Positions 1 through 7,101 of a stretch of 20,300 nucleotides of DNA are shown piece by piece. The notes beneath the pieces were generated by a model, which ran no database searches, was not told the origin of the DNA, and was given only the letters and a program-made list of their open reading frames with translations. The stretch is from the NCBI GenBank assembly GCA_035512595.1, contig DATKDU010000480.1, positions 1 through 20,300 on the forward strand, written 5' to 3'. The translations under genes and the position numbers were made by a program. The first letter of the stretch is position 1. Every line of letters starts with the position of its first letter. This DNA is from DATKDU01 sp035512595. Lineage in GTDB: Bacteria > Planctomycetota > Planctomycetia > Pirellulales > Pirellulaceae.

Positions 1-383
1 CCGCGACGATCGCGCCTCAACCGCCTGAAATTCGTCGGCCAGCACGTCGCGCCGTGCCAAAACAATCGCTCTTCAGCGCAATGCGAACCAAATCCGCCCG
101 CCAAAAAACAATCCGAAAGGCATTTCCGGACGGGCACTAGCGAGATGGCCTCGACACCACAAAAACTGGGTGGCTCCGAAGTCGCATGCGCCACCAGCCG
201 GTTCAGTTTTAGCTGGTCACCGTCAATCACGTATGAGCATACAAAGCCGCGGTACGTTGCCGTGGAGTAGCCAGAAATCTCAATGCCGACGACTCTGGGG
301 TGAAACAGCGTTCCGCCGGAAAGGCCAGCCAACTCGTGGTCCTGTCCTTTGAATTTCACGGTGTCGGCCACCTGGTTAGTCAT
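1..383 (-). CDS. Partial conserved hypothetical protein, possibly decayed; runs off the left edge
   Basis: On the minus strand an open frame starts at the ATG at 383 and stays open to the window edge, giving at least 127 codons. A strong Shine-Dalgarno GGAGGA (387-392) lies three bases upstream of the start codon. The first 65 or so residues look like real protein: VKFKGQDHEL, then LFHPRVVGIE, then STATYRGFVCSYVIDGDQL. From memory this resembles an unnamed bacterial family with a Gly-Leu-Phe-x-Pro and a Ser-Thr-Ala-x-x-Arg-Gly pattern, and I know no function for it. After GVEAI (about position 140) the reading becomes Cys- and Arg-rich and less convincing. Another frame there reads MPFGLFFGGRIWFALR and stops at 73-75, so a frameshift near 115-135 is possible. 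No signal peptide is visible, so it is probably cytoplasmic. Confidence 0.5.
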   Translation of the reverse strand, partial: MTNQVADTVKFKGQDHELAGLSGGTLFHPRVVGIEISGYSTATYRGFVCSYVIDGDQLKLNRLVAHATSEPPSFCGVEAISLVPVRKCLSDCFLAGGFGSHCAEERLFWHGATCWPTNFRRLRRDRR

Positions 384-418
384 CGATCCTCCACGGCCAA
401 GGTTACAAGCGAAGCTGC

Positions 419-437
419 GGCAGGCGGGACGCCTGCC
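419..437. repeat. Small hairpin between two minus-strand genes
   Basis: GGCAGGCG and CGCCTGCC form a perfect 8-bp stem around a 3-base loop. It lies just beyond the stop codon of the SMP-30-like gene, so it could end that transcript or protect its 3' end. There is no T-run after it on the minus strand, so a classical intrinsic terminator is not supported. It also looks like a single unit of the palindromic repeats seen elsewhere in the window. Confidence 0.45.
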
Positions 438-442
438 CCACG

Positions 443-1501
443 TTATTTGGCGGGCAACTGATACCCCTCCCGGTTCAGCTTGATCCGATACAGGCTCGAT
501 CCCGCCGTGATGTAGAGCGTCTTGCTCTCTTTGCCGCGGCCGAAGCCGACGTTGGTGGGGAGCTCGGTCTTGATGAAGGCCAGCTCTTTGCCGGCGGGGG
601 AATAGACGGCAATGCCGGGGCGGGATTCGGCCCGCTCGGCGACGTACAGATTGCCGTCCTTGTCGCAAACCAGGCCGTCGGGGCCGTCCTCTGGGGCGTA
701 ATCCACCATCACCTTGCGGAACTTGGCGCTGCCATCGGCCGCGAGGTCGTAGGCCAGAAGCGCCATGCGCCCCTTGAGCAGCGGCACGCCGATGGCGGCC
801 GGATTGTCACCGCCGCTGCCGGCCAGCCGCTCGATCGAGGTGGCCCCGTTGTCGTTGCTGACGACATAGAGCGTCTTTTGATCGGGAGAGACGCAGACGC
901 CGTTGGATTTGCCGGCGTCGGTAATGATCCGGTGGAGCGTGCCGTCGGCATCGATGCGATAGACCGCCTGCACCGGCTGGTTGATCGGCTCGAAGCCCAG
1001 GTAGCGCGGGTCGCTGAAGTAGATTCGCCCCTGCTCGTCGATCGTGATGTCGTTGGGGCTGTTGAGCTGATGCCCCTGGAAGTGCGAGGCGAGGATGTAC
1101 GCCTTGCCGGTCTTCATGTCGGTCCGCGTCACGCGGCGGCCGCCGTAGTCGGCCCCTTCCGCGACGATCATGTTCCCGCTCGAATCGAACTTGATGCCGT
1201 TGGACATGCCGCTGGGGGAGCGAAAGATGGTCGTCTTGCCAGTAGCCGGATCGAACCGCCAGATATGACCGGCCTCGATCGCTCCGGTCTTGTCTCGGGA
1301 GAGGTGCGAGAAGGTGATCTCGCTGAAGTACATGAAACCGTCGTGGCCGGCGGCAACCCCTTCGGTGAGGACTTTTCCCTCGAAGAGCTGTTCCAATTTC
1401 GCGTCCGGCGGGACGATGGGGTCTTGGGCGCGGAGAGCGGAACAGCAAGCAGCGAGCGTGCAGACGAAGGCGAGGGGGCGCAGCAATCGGTGGATCGTCA
1501 T
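443..1501 (-). CDS. Secreted SMP-30/gluconolactonase-like beta-propeller protein
   Basis: This is probably a periplasmic or exported calcium-dependent lactonase or esterase-like enzyme of the SMP-30/gluconolactonase/LRE family; the substrate cannot be read from sequence. The chosen ATG gives 352 aa beginning with a signal peptide (MTIHRLLRPL... to about residue 25, ALRA-QDP). A longer frame from 1579 would bury that signal peptide and is rejected. The four metal-site positions of the family can be placed: Glu47 (LTEGVA), Asn150 (NSPNDI), Asn200 (SNGVCVS) and Asp275 (GPDGL). They correspond to Glu18, Asn103, Asn154 and Asp204 of human SMP30. Repeated blade motifs such as DGxLY and YFSDPRY fit a six-bladed propeller. 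An AGGA lies about ten bases before the start. The gene is divergent from nagB and stands alone. Confidence 0.88.
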   Translation of the reverse strand: MTIHRLLRPLAFVCTLAACCSALRAQDPIVPPDAKLEQLFEGKVLTEGVAAGHDGFMYFSEITFSHLSRDKTGAIEAGHIWRFDPATGKTTIFRSPSGMSNGIKFDSSGNMIVAEGADYGGRRVTRTDMKTGKAYILASHFQGHQLNSPNDITIDEQGRIYFSDPRYLGFEPINQPVQAVYRIDADGTLHRIITDAGKSNGVCVSPDQKTLYVVSNDNGATSIERLAGSGGDNPAAIGVPLLKGRMALLAYDLAADGSAKFRKVMVDYAPEDGPDGLVCDKDGNLYVAERAESRPGIAVYSPAGKELAFIKTELPTNVGFGRGKESKTLYITAGSSLYRIKLNREGYQLPAK

Positions 1502-1579
1502 GGCGGTGGTCCTGCGAGAAAGAGAATGAGTCGAGAAAGACTCTAACTCTGCTCCGCGGCGGGAGCAACAAGCGGCCAC

Positions 1580-1638
1580 GTAGAACGGAATTCATTCCGT
1601 TCCCAAGCGGTGCCGGAACGGAATGAATTCCGCTCTAC
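1580..1638. repeat. GTAG-bounded inverted repeat, BIME-like element A
   Basis: Left arm 1580-1603 and right arm 1615-1638 are 24-base inverted copies with one mismatch, separated by 11 bases. The left arm opens with GTAG and the right arm closes with CTAC. Each arm is itself nearly palindromic (ACGGAAT-TC-ATTCCGT), the organisation of two head-to-head REP units. An outer pair, CAAGCGGCCA (1569-1578) and TGGCCGCTTG (1651-1660), extends the symmetry. It lies in the 437-base gap between divergent genes, upstream of the SMP-30-like start. Confidence 0.8.
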
Positions 1639-1660
1639 CGCGCAAAGAAATGGCCGCTTG

Positions 1661-1938
1661 GTGGGGCAGGAACCAAGCGGCCTGTTGGGCAGAACCGAAG
1701 TCCACCTCCCAACATGGCTCATTGTGCCAGTGCGGCGGTCGCTTGTCCAGTATTTTGTCGCCGGAATTTTCACGTTGCGGACAGCCCCGTACGATTCCGC
1801 TCCAATGCCCCGCACAATCTGCGTTTTCCGCAAGGTTTCGCCTGTTTACCATATTTCCCACCGTATTGGACCCGTTGGTTGGCCGAACGGCGTGGGCTAA
1901 AACAGGTTGTGCCGCTTCTGAACACAATACAGCCTCCC
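1661..1938. other. Intergenic leader upstream of nagB, no gene recognised
   Basis: This is the rest of the gap between the divergent SMP-30-like and nagB genes after element A. It should hold the nagB promoter, but I cannot place -35 and -10 boxes with confidence. Open frames exist here but show no family resemblance, and one of them is only an in-frame upstream extension of nagB. No second repeat or RNA structure was recognised. Confidence 0.5.
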
Positions 1939-2751
1939 ATGCGCGTCATCATCGAACCCGATTCCGCGTCCGCCAGCCGGCGTGCCGCCCGCTTTGTTGC
2001 TGAGCTGGCGCGAAAGAAGCCCAACTGCGTCCTCGGTCTGGCCACCGGCAGTTCGCCCCTGGGGACCTACCAGGAGTTGATCCGGCTGCACCGCGAGGAG
2101 GGGCTCGATTTCTCGCAGGTGACGACGTTCAACCTGGATGAATACGTCGGCCTCGGACCAGCCCACCCGCAGAGCTACCGCCACTTCATGCAGCAGAGCT
2201 TGTTTGACCACATCAACATCGATCCCAGCCGCACCCACGTCCCCGACGGCCGGGCCCTCGACTTCGAAACCCACTGCCGGCAGTACGAGCAGCGGATCAA
2301 GGATGCCGGCGGCATCGACCTGCAAATCCTGGGCATTGGGGCCGACGGGCACATCGCCTTCAACGAGCCGGGGTCGTCGCTGGGGAGCCGCACGCGCCTC
2401 AAGACCCTGGCCAGCGAGACGGTCCGGGACAACGCCCGCTACTTCGGCGGCGAGGAGAAAGTGCCGCGGCTGGCGGTGACGATGGGGGTCGGGACCATTC
2501 TGGAGTCCAAGCGGTGCATCCTGCTGGCGTTCGGCGCCCACAAGGCGATTGCCATCCGGGATACGATTGAGGGTCCGATCACCGCGCAGGTAACGGCGTC
2601 GTCGCTGCAATTGCACCGCGAAGTGATCTGCGTGCTGGACGAAGCGGCGGCGCGGCTCCTGGTGCGGCGGGATTATTATGCCGAGGTGGAGCAGGCGCAG
2701 ACGCTGCTGGAGGCGGGGCAGATGCGGGCGCTGGGGATAGGCAACACGTAG
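1939..2751 (+). CDS. nagB: Glucosamine-6-phosphate deaminase
   Basis: It converts glucosamine 6-phosphate to fructose 6-phosphate and ammonia in the cytoplasm, feeding amino sugars into glycolysis. From the chosen ATG the protein is 270 aa, against 266 for E. coli NagB, and starts MRVIIEPDSAS. A possible upstream extension to 1714 has no family counterpart. Phosphate-loop residues are in GLATGSSPLGTY (33-44). Asp67 (FNLDEYVG), Asp136 and His138 (GADGHIAFNE) and Glu143 match E. coli Asp72, Asp141, His143 and Glu148 with a constant offset of five. No good Shine-Dalgarno is visible before the ATG. The gene is not beside nagA or a sugar transporter. Its TAG stop (2749-2751) is part of the GTAG foot of the downstream inverted repeat. 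Confidence 0.96.
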   Translation: MRVIIEPDSASASRRAARFVAELARKKPNCVLGLATGSSPLGTYQELIRLHREEGLDFSQVTTFNLDEYVGLGPAHPQSYRHFMQQSLFDHINIDPSRTHVPDGRALDFETHCRQYEQRIKDAGGIDLQILGIGADGHIAFNEPGSSLGSRTRLKTLASETVRDNARYFGGEEKVPRLAVTMGVGTILESKRCILLAFGAHKAIAIRDTIEGPITAQVTASSLQLHREVICVLDEAAARLLVRRDYYAEVEQAQTLLEAGQMRALGIGNT

Positions 2752-2826
2752 GTCCCGCCTGCCGGGTGGGACCTTTCAGAGAATTGACCACCAACCACGA
2801 GGTCCCGCTCGGCACGCGGGACCTAC
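2748..2826. repeat. GTAG-bounded inverted repeat, BIME-like element B
   Basis: Two 28-base units face each other: 2748-2775 (starting GTAGGTCCCGC) and 2799-2826 (ending GCGGGACCTAC). They are inverted copies with about five mismatches, separated by 23 bases. Each unit folds on itself; the right one has a perfect 9-bp stem, AGGTCCCGC with GCGGGACCT, around seven bases. The first GTAG overlaps the nagB stop codon, and the last CTAC ends four bases before the rhomboid ATG, where no Shine-Dalgarno is seen. The whole intergenic space is therefore essentially this element. Confidence 0.78.
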
Positions 2827-2830
2827 TAAC

Positions 2831-3775
2831 ATGCGTCAATTGGCAGTCTTTGAATCGCCCGAGCAAGCCCGCCGGCTGGCGGCCTATCTGGTGACGCAGC
2901 GAATCGCAGCCCACGCGGAAGAAGACAGCGGCAAGTTTGGCGTCTGGGTGCGGGACGAGGATCAAATGCCGGCGGCGCGCCAGTCGCTGGCGCACTTCCG
3001 GGAAAACCCCAGCGACCCCCGTTATGAAGGCGTCGAATCGGCGGCCAGCAGCGTCCGCCGCCAGCAGGAGGCAGCGCACGCGGCCCGGCAGAAGAACGTG
3101 GTCGAGATGCGCGGCCGCTGGAAAAGCGGGCCGGGGGTCAAGCGGAAGGCGCCGCTGACGATCGGGCTGATCGTGGTCAGCGTGCTGGTGACGCTCGGGG
3201 GCAATACTCTGTTCGATAACAAGACGCCGCCGAATGAGATTCTCGAATCAGCACGCTTCGTTCGCTCCGGTGAACGGGGCAGCAACTTTGCAGACATTCA
3301 GCGCGGCCAGATCTGGCGGCTGGTGACTCCGATCTTCGTACACTACAGCCCGATGCACCTGATCTTCAATATGTGGCTGATGTATGTGCTGGGTGGGCAA
3401 GTCGAGGATCGACGCGGGCGCTGGTACTTCGGAGGTTTCGTCCTCGCGGCCGCGATCCTGAGCAACGTGGCACAGGCGGGAATGGCGCAGTGGTACCGCG
3501 AGCTGGGTCTATTCGGAGGCATGTCGGGAGTTGGATATGCTGTCTTTGGCTACCTATGGATGAAAGTGAAGTTCGATCCGGCCGCCGGTTACCAGTTGGA
3601 TAAACTCAACGTCATTATCCTGATGGCGTGGCTCGTGCTGTGCATCTTGCGCGAATATCCCCCCTTCGACGTTATGCTCCGCATGCTGCCGAATGCCGCC
3701 AACACGGCGCACGTCGTCGGCCTCATCGTCGGCATGGCCGCTGGCTACCTCCCGCTGCTGCTCAAGCGCCGCTGA
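2831..3775 (+). CDS. Rhomboid family intramembrane serine protease
   Basis: An integral membrane protease that cleaves substrates within or near the membrane. It has 314 aa. Residues 1-65 resemble the cytoplasmic N-terminal domain of GlpG-type rhomboids (LAVFESPEQARRLAAYL, then GVWV). A charged linker follows to about 105, then around six hydrophobic segments starting at 109-124. Catalytic features are visible: His171, His176 and Asn180 (HYSPMHLIFNMWL), the nucleophile Ser232 in FGGMSGVGYA (GxSG), and the base His294 in NTAHVVGLIVG (HxxGxxxG). The fold and catalytic dyad look complete, so it should be active; substrates are unknown. The start lies four bases after element B and no ribosome binding site is visible. 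Its last 14 bases overlap the 3' end of the convergent phosphoesterase gene. Confidence 0.94.
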   Translation: MRQLAVFESPEQARRLAAYLVTQRIAAHAEEDSGKFGVWVRDEDQMPAARQSLAHFRENPSDPRYEGVESAASSVRRQQEAAHAARQKNVVEMRGRWKSGPGVKRKAPLTIGLIVVSVLVTLGGNTLFDNKTPPNEILESARFVRSGERGSNFADIQRGQIWRLVTPIFVHYSPMHLIFNMWLMYVLGGQVEDRRGRWYFGGFVLAAAILSNVAQAGMAQWYRELGLFGGMSGVGYAVFGYLWMKVKFDPAAGYQLDKLNVIILMAWLVLCILREYPPFDVMLRMLPNAANTAHVVGLIVGMAAGYLPLLLKRR

Positions 3776-4136
3776 GGATGGGCTGCCAGGTTGCTCCCCA
3801 CGGCTGCGAGTCGGCCAGTCGCTCTAGCGAGAGCGTTCCTTTCAGCCGCTGGCCGTACAGCCGTAGGACAAGTGTCTCGCCGGTCTCCACGATCTCGTAC
3901 TCGCCCGATTCGTGCCGCGTGACGTGGCCGCGGCCGCCGGAGATTGGCCCTTCGTAGTCGAGATACGCGAGGCGATGGTCGGCGAGCTGCTCGCAGGGGA
4001 CCGTCTCGCCCGCGGCCGGCCAATGCGGCAAGGCGAACGTCCGCAGTGCGGCCCCCCCTTCGAGCATCAGGTCGAAGTGCGGCCCGCGGTCGTAGTCGGG
4101 CGGGGTTTCGTGGAAGAGGATGACGAAGCGGGGCAT
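3762..4136 (-). CDS. Stand-alone LigD-type 3'-phosphoesterase domain protein
   Basis: This 124-aa protein consists only of a domain like the N-terminal phosphoesterase of bacterial DNA ligase D, which trims 3' ends in double-strand-break repair. Landmark residues are His9 (ILFHET), His20 and Asp22 (GPHFDLMLEGG), His54 and Tyr58 (DHRLAYLDYEGP), followed by GGRGHV. They parallel His42, His48, Asp50, His84 and Tyr88 of Pseudomonas LigD. The Arg of the usual HxDxRxE motif is Met24 here, and there is a longer loop between the first two His, so activity or substrate may differ. No ligase, polymerase or Ku gene is nearby. The gene follows the DUF11-repeat gene on the same strand, separated by element C, and its 3' end overlaps the rhomboid gene. 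Confidence 0.8.
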   Translation of the reverse strand: MPRFVILFHETPPDYDRGPHFDLMLEGGAALRTFALPHWPAAGETVPCEQLADHRLAYLDYEGPISGGRGHVTRHESGEYEIVETGETLVLRLYGQRLKGTLSLERLADSQPWGATWQPILSGA

Positions 4137-4145
4137 GTGCCTTGT

Positions 4146-4200
4146 GTACGACGGCCCTTCCGGGCCGTCAAGCAGCGACGGCCCGGAAGGGCCGTCCTAC
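4146..4200. repeat. GTAG-type inverted repeat, BIME-like element C
   Basis: Arms 4146-4169 and 4177-4200 are 24-base inverted copies with one mismatch and a 7-base spacer. Each arm contains GACGGCCC-TTCC-GGGCCGTC, itself a palindrome. The right end is CTAC; the left foot is GTAC, so the single mismatch falls in the foot. Just outside, CTAC occurs again at 4204-4207 after three bases and supplies the TAG stop of the upstream minus-strand gene. It is the same subfamily as element F at 17433. Confidence 0.85.
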
Positions 4201-4203
4201 AGC

Positions 4204-6858
4204 CTACGGCAGCACGGTCGTCTCCACCGTCGTCTCCATCCCGCGGGGATTGAGCCTGCTCGTCGTAGTGATCTTCAGCGTCCCCTTGCCCGCTCCGCCG
4301 GCCGTCGCCTTGAGCGTGAGCGGGCCGATCTTTTCCCCCACTTGGAGTGCTGCAATCGGGGTCAGCTCATAGCGGGCACTGCCGAACGGGCCGACCGATT
4401 GCATCCGCAGTGTGCCGGTCGCTTCGCTGAACGTCTTGATCGCAAATCCGGCGGGCAGCGTGAAGCTGAGGACCACGTCGCTGTCCGCCTGCGTGCCCGC
4501 ATTCGTCACTTCGATTCGGTAGGTGACCTCCGCGCCCGTTTTGACCGGATCGGGACTGTCGGCGGCACCGATCTTCAAATTATTCGCGTTGGTCGTTGGC
4601 GGCGGGGCGGGGCCGGCCTTCGATCCCATCGGTCCCGCCTTGCCTCCCATCGGCGGCGAAATGGCGGGGGCCGCCACGCGAATCGTCGTCTCTTTGGATT
4701 GCTCCGCGGTCTGATCGCTGACGACCAAGGCGCGGATCATGGCCTGCGGATCGGCCTGAAGTCCCTCGAACTCGATCTGCCGCGAAGCCGTCTGTCGGGG
4801 GCCGATGCTGGCGATGGCCCACATCACGCTCGTATCGCCTTGCTCCGCATCGGGGGACGCTTGCGTCGGTCCCAGGCTGGCCGCGTGCTCGATCCATAAT
4901 TCCACGTTGGTGATGGGGGCGGTGCCTGTGTTGACGAGGTCGAACTGCACGATCCCCCGCTTGCCAACCTCGATCTGGGTGACGGGCTTGATCGTCAGCG
5001 ACAGCCGTGCCGCCGGCGACATGGGAGGGGTAGTGGGCGCGGCTCGCGCGGCACCCGTCACGCAGCCGCGGGCCGATGCCGCGTGTCCGCCGTCGGCCGT
5101 GACGTCGAGCCGGTGGCAATGTTTGCCAGGCTCGTTGACGGTGAACGTAACGGCAAATTGCTTCGTTTCCCCCGGTTGGAGCTGATCGATCGGAAACTCC
5201 AGCGGGCTGCGCTTGCCGTTGACTTCGGTCAGCCCCGGATCGTACGTATCGCGGACGCGGAGGTTCGTCATCGCCGTCCGCGACGTGTTGGTCAGCTCGA
5301 TCTGGAACTGTGCCGTCTGACCGACCTCGACCGTTTCCGGCCCGGTCATTCGCACCGACAAGGCGGACGCAAACACCCGCGTGGAGACTGCCGCCTCGGA
5401 GACTAGCCGCTCGGCACTTTCGGCACGAAACACGGCCCGAATATCGGCCACCATCGTCGGCCGACAGTTGATCTGCACGACCGTCGTGGTATGCGGCCGC
5501 ATGTCTCCCAGCCGCCAGGCGAGCGTCTGTCCCAGCGGCGACGCTTGCGGCGAGCTCGACAAAACCGTGACGCTGCGCGGCGGCACAAACGACAGCGTCA
5601 CGCCGCGAGCCACCATGTCGCCGCTGTTGATCACCTCGACTCGGTAGCTGGCGGTGCCGTCGATCGGCACCGATTCCGGACCGCTGGCGCGCACTTGCAA
5701 TCCCGGAGCGCTCCAGGTGACGCTCGTCAGCCCCTGGCCGACGACCATATCTGCGAGACCATCGCGGCCCGTGGAGGGACGGACAATCTGCACGCGGACC
5801 TGCGTAATGCCGGGGGTCGTGGTGTTCGGCGCGAGTTCGACGGTGGCGGTGCCATCGGCCGCGGTTTGCAATTGGATCGATTTTTCGCCCCGAGCCCCGA
5901 AGCTTGCTTCCGGGCCGTCCGCAACGTCATACCGCACGATCCAGCCGGCGACGGGGGCGCCGTTGCTCCTCATGATCCGCGTCGTCAAGCGCGCCGGCTG
6001 GCCGAAGCGGGCGATCTGTGGCGGCGGGAAGGTCCACTTGGCATCGACCCAATGAATGCGGGCGGTGGTCCGCCGCCGCTCCCAATCCTTCTCCTTCGGC
6101 GCCCAGACGGTGACGTGCGTCGTCCCTTCGGTCGGCGACGTGACGCTGATCCAGCTTTGTCCCTTGCCGAGCGAGACGTCATCGAGCGGGCTAGGGGTGC
6201 CGCGGTCGATCGTCTGGGCGATGCTGGAGGTGTAGGCCCGAACGTAATTGATGCCAACTTTGTGCGGCGAGCCGCGGAAGTAACTCGTGAACCCCGTGTG
6301 CGTTTCCTTGCCGACCTGAACGATTTCGCCGATGCTCCCGGCGGGGATCATCCACTCCAGCGGCTGCCCCGTGAGGAAGTAACCCCGGCTGTCGCACAGC
6401 CCGGCGGCGACGATCACCTCGCTGCAGACCGGCGCGACAATCTCTTTCGGCGTCACCGTCAAGAGCGGTCCGCTCGGCGCGGTCGCACAGGGAGCGGCAG
6501 CCGGCGCGGGAGCACGCTGCGGGGTGTTGCAAACGGGCGTCGCTGGCTGGGGGATCGGCTGGGCCACGACCGCCAGCGGCTGCGGACACGTCGCCACCGG
6601 CATTGCCGGCAGGACGGGCACGACCGGCTGAACGGGAGCACAGGCCGGCGCGGCGGGAACCGTCCCCCGCGGCGGCGACGGATGAAAGAGCGGGCACTCG
6701 GCAAAGGGCGAGACAATGGCGGTCGATGCGCCGGAAAATATCCGCTCCCCCGAGGGATCGATCGCCGGCACCCGGTGGCCGGCGCAACCTGGGCCGCTAA
6801 CCGCCCAGGCCAGGGCAGCCAAAAGGGTCGCTCGCCAATGGTGGATGATGCGTGACAT
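4204..6858 (-). CDS. Large cell-surface or periplasmic protein with DUF11-type repeats
   Basis: An 884-aa exported protein, probably structural or adhesive; no enzymatic motif is visible. The N-terminus has a hydrophobic signal (residues 8-25) ending SGPGCAGH, which could be a non-canonical lipobox with Cys25. Residues 60-130 are a Pro/Ala/Cys-rich low-complexity linker. Residues 135-270 form a Cys-containing region that I cannot assign (LTGQPLEWMIPAGSIGEI). Residues 271-360 look like a bacterial Ig-like domain. Four DUF11/CARDB-like units follow near 385-495, 500-600, 618-730 and 760-880. Each opens with a pattern like GPExVxxGxxxxYxVEVxNxG and has a PGET- or GPRQ-like turn. A GGKAGPMGSKAG linker sits at 738-749. 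No Shine-Dalgarno was found. A 454-codon antisense frame overlaps it and is an artefact of GC-rich coding. Confidence 0.85.
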   Translation of the reverse strand: MSRIIHHWRATLLAALAWAVSGPGCAGHRVPAIDPSGERIFSGASTAIVSPFAECPLFHPSPPRGTVPAAPACAPVQPVVPVLPAMPVATCPQPLAVVAQPIPQPATPVCNTPQRAPAPAAAPCATAPSGPLLTVTPKEIVAPVCSEVIVAAGLCDSRGYFLTGQPLEWMIPAGSIGEIVQVGKETHTGFTSYFRGSPHKVGINYVRAYTSSIAQTIDRGTPSPLDDVSLGKGQSWISVTSPTEGTTHVTVWAPKEKDWERRRTTARIHWVDAKWTFPPPQIARFGQPARLTTRIMRSNGAPVAGWIVRYDVADGPEASFGARGEKSIQLQTAADGTATVELAPNTTTPGITQVRVQIVRPSTGRDGLADMVVGQGLTSVTWSAPGLQVRASGPESVPIDGTASYRVEVINSGDMVARGVTLSFVPPRSVTVLSSSPQASPLGQTLAWRLGDMRPHTTTVVQINCRPTMVADIRAVFRAESAERLVSEAAVSTRVFASALSVRMTGPETVEVGQTAQFQIELTNTSRTAMTNLRVRDTYDPGLTEVNGKRSPLEFPIDQLQPGETKQFAVTFTVNEPGKHCHRLDVTADGGHAASARGCVTGAARAAPTTPPMSPAARLSLTIKPVTQIEVGKRGIVQFDLVNTGTAPITNVELWIEHAASLGPTQASPDAEQGDTSVMWAIASIGPRQTASRQIEFEGLQADPQAMIRALVVSDQTAEQSKETTIRVAAPAISPPMGGKAGPMGSKAGPAPPPTTNANNLKIGAADSPDPVKTGAEVTYRIEVTNAGTQADSDVVLSFTLPAGFAIKTFSEATGTLRMQSVGPFGSARYELTPIAALQVGEKIGPLTLKATAGGAGKGTLKITTTSRLNPRGMETTVETTVLP

Positions 6859-7028
6859 GGCCGCTTGCGGGATGCCGCTCCGGCCAATGTCAAAGAATCA
6901 GCGCGGAACGATCCCGCTCAAACGTAGCATGCTCTTTGGCAACATGTGGCGGCGGAGCAACATTTCCTGTTGCGGAAAAACAACGGGGTGGTAGGGGCGA
7001 TAACGGATTTTTTGGATGTGCGGTCGTA

Positions 7029-7101
7029 GTAGCCATAGTCGAAGTCGCCAGACTTCGGATGGACGACTCGCCACTCGATCCGAATTTGCGAATTCGCCTA
7101 C
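7029..7101. repeat. GTAG...CTAC element D with two unlike hairpins
   Basis: The left half begins GTAGCCAT and folds as CCAT/ATGG plus CGAAGTC-GCCA-GACTTCG (7033-7062). The right half contains CGAATT-TGCG-AATTCG (7081-7096) and ends CCTAC at 7101. Both halves have the GTAG-plus-hairpin form of the other elements, but their sequences differ from each other, so the element would be a heterodimer. The terminal CTA (7098-7100) is the TAG stop of the TerB-like gene. It lies in the gap between the DUF11-repeat gene and the TerB-like gene; the rest of that gap (6859-7028) shows nothing I can assign. Confidence 0.55.

Noticed and set aside
878..1546. 222-codon plus-strand open frame
   Set aside because: It is antisense to the SMP-30-like gene and has an Asp/Val/Gly/Arg composition typical of shadow frames.
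1580..1638. Intrinsic terminator or insertion-sequence end
   Set aside because: It lies upstream of both flanking genes, has no T-run, and no transposase is adjacent; the BIME-like reading fits better.
1714..1938. N-terminal extension of nagB
   Set aside because: The extra residues have no counterpart in NagB; the ATG at 1939 gives the family length and residue offsets.
5491..6855. 454-codon plus-strand open frame
   Set aside because: It is antisense to the DUF11-repeat gene, its product is Arg/His/Asp-rich without domains, and GC-rich coding regularly opens such frames.
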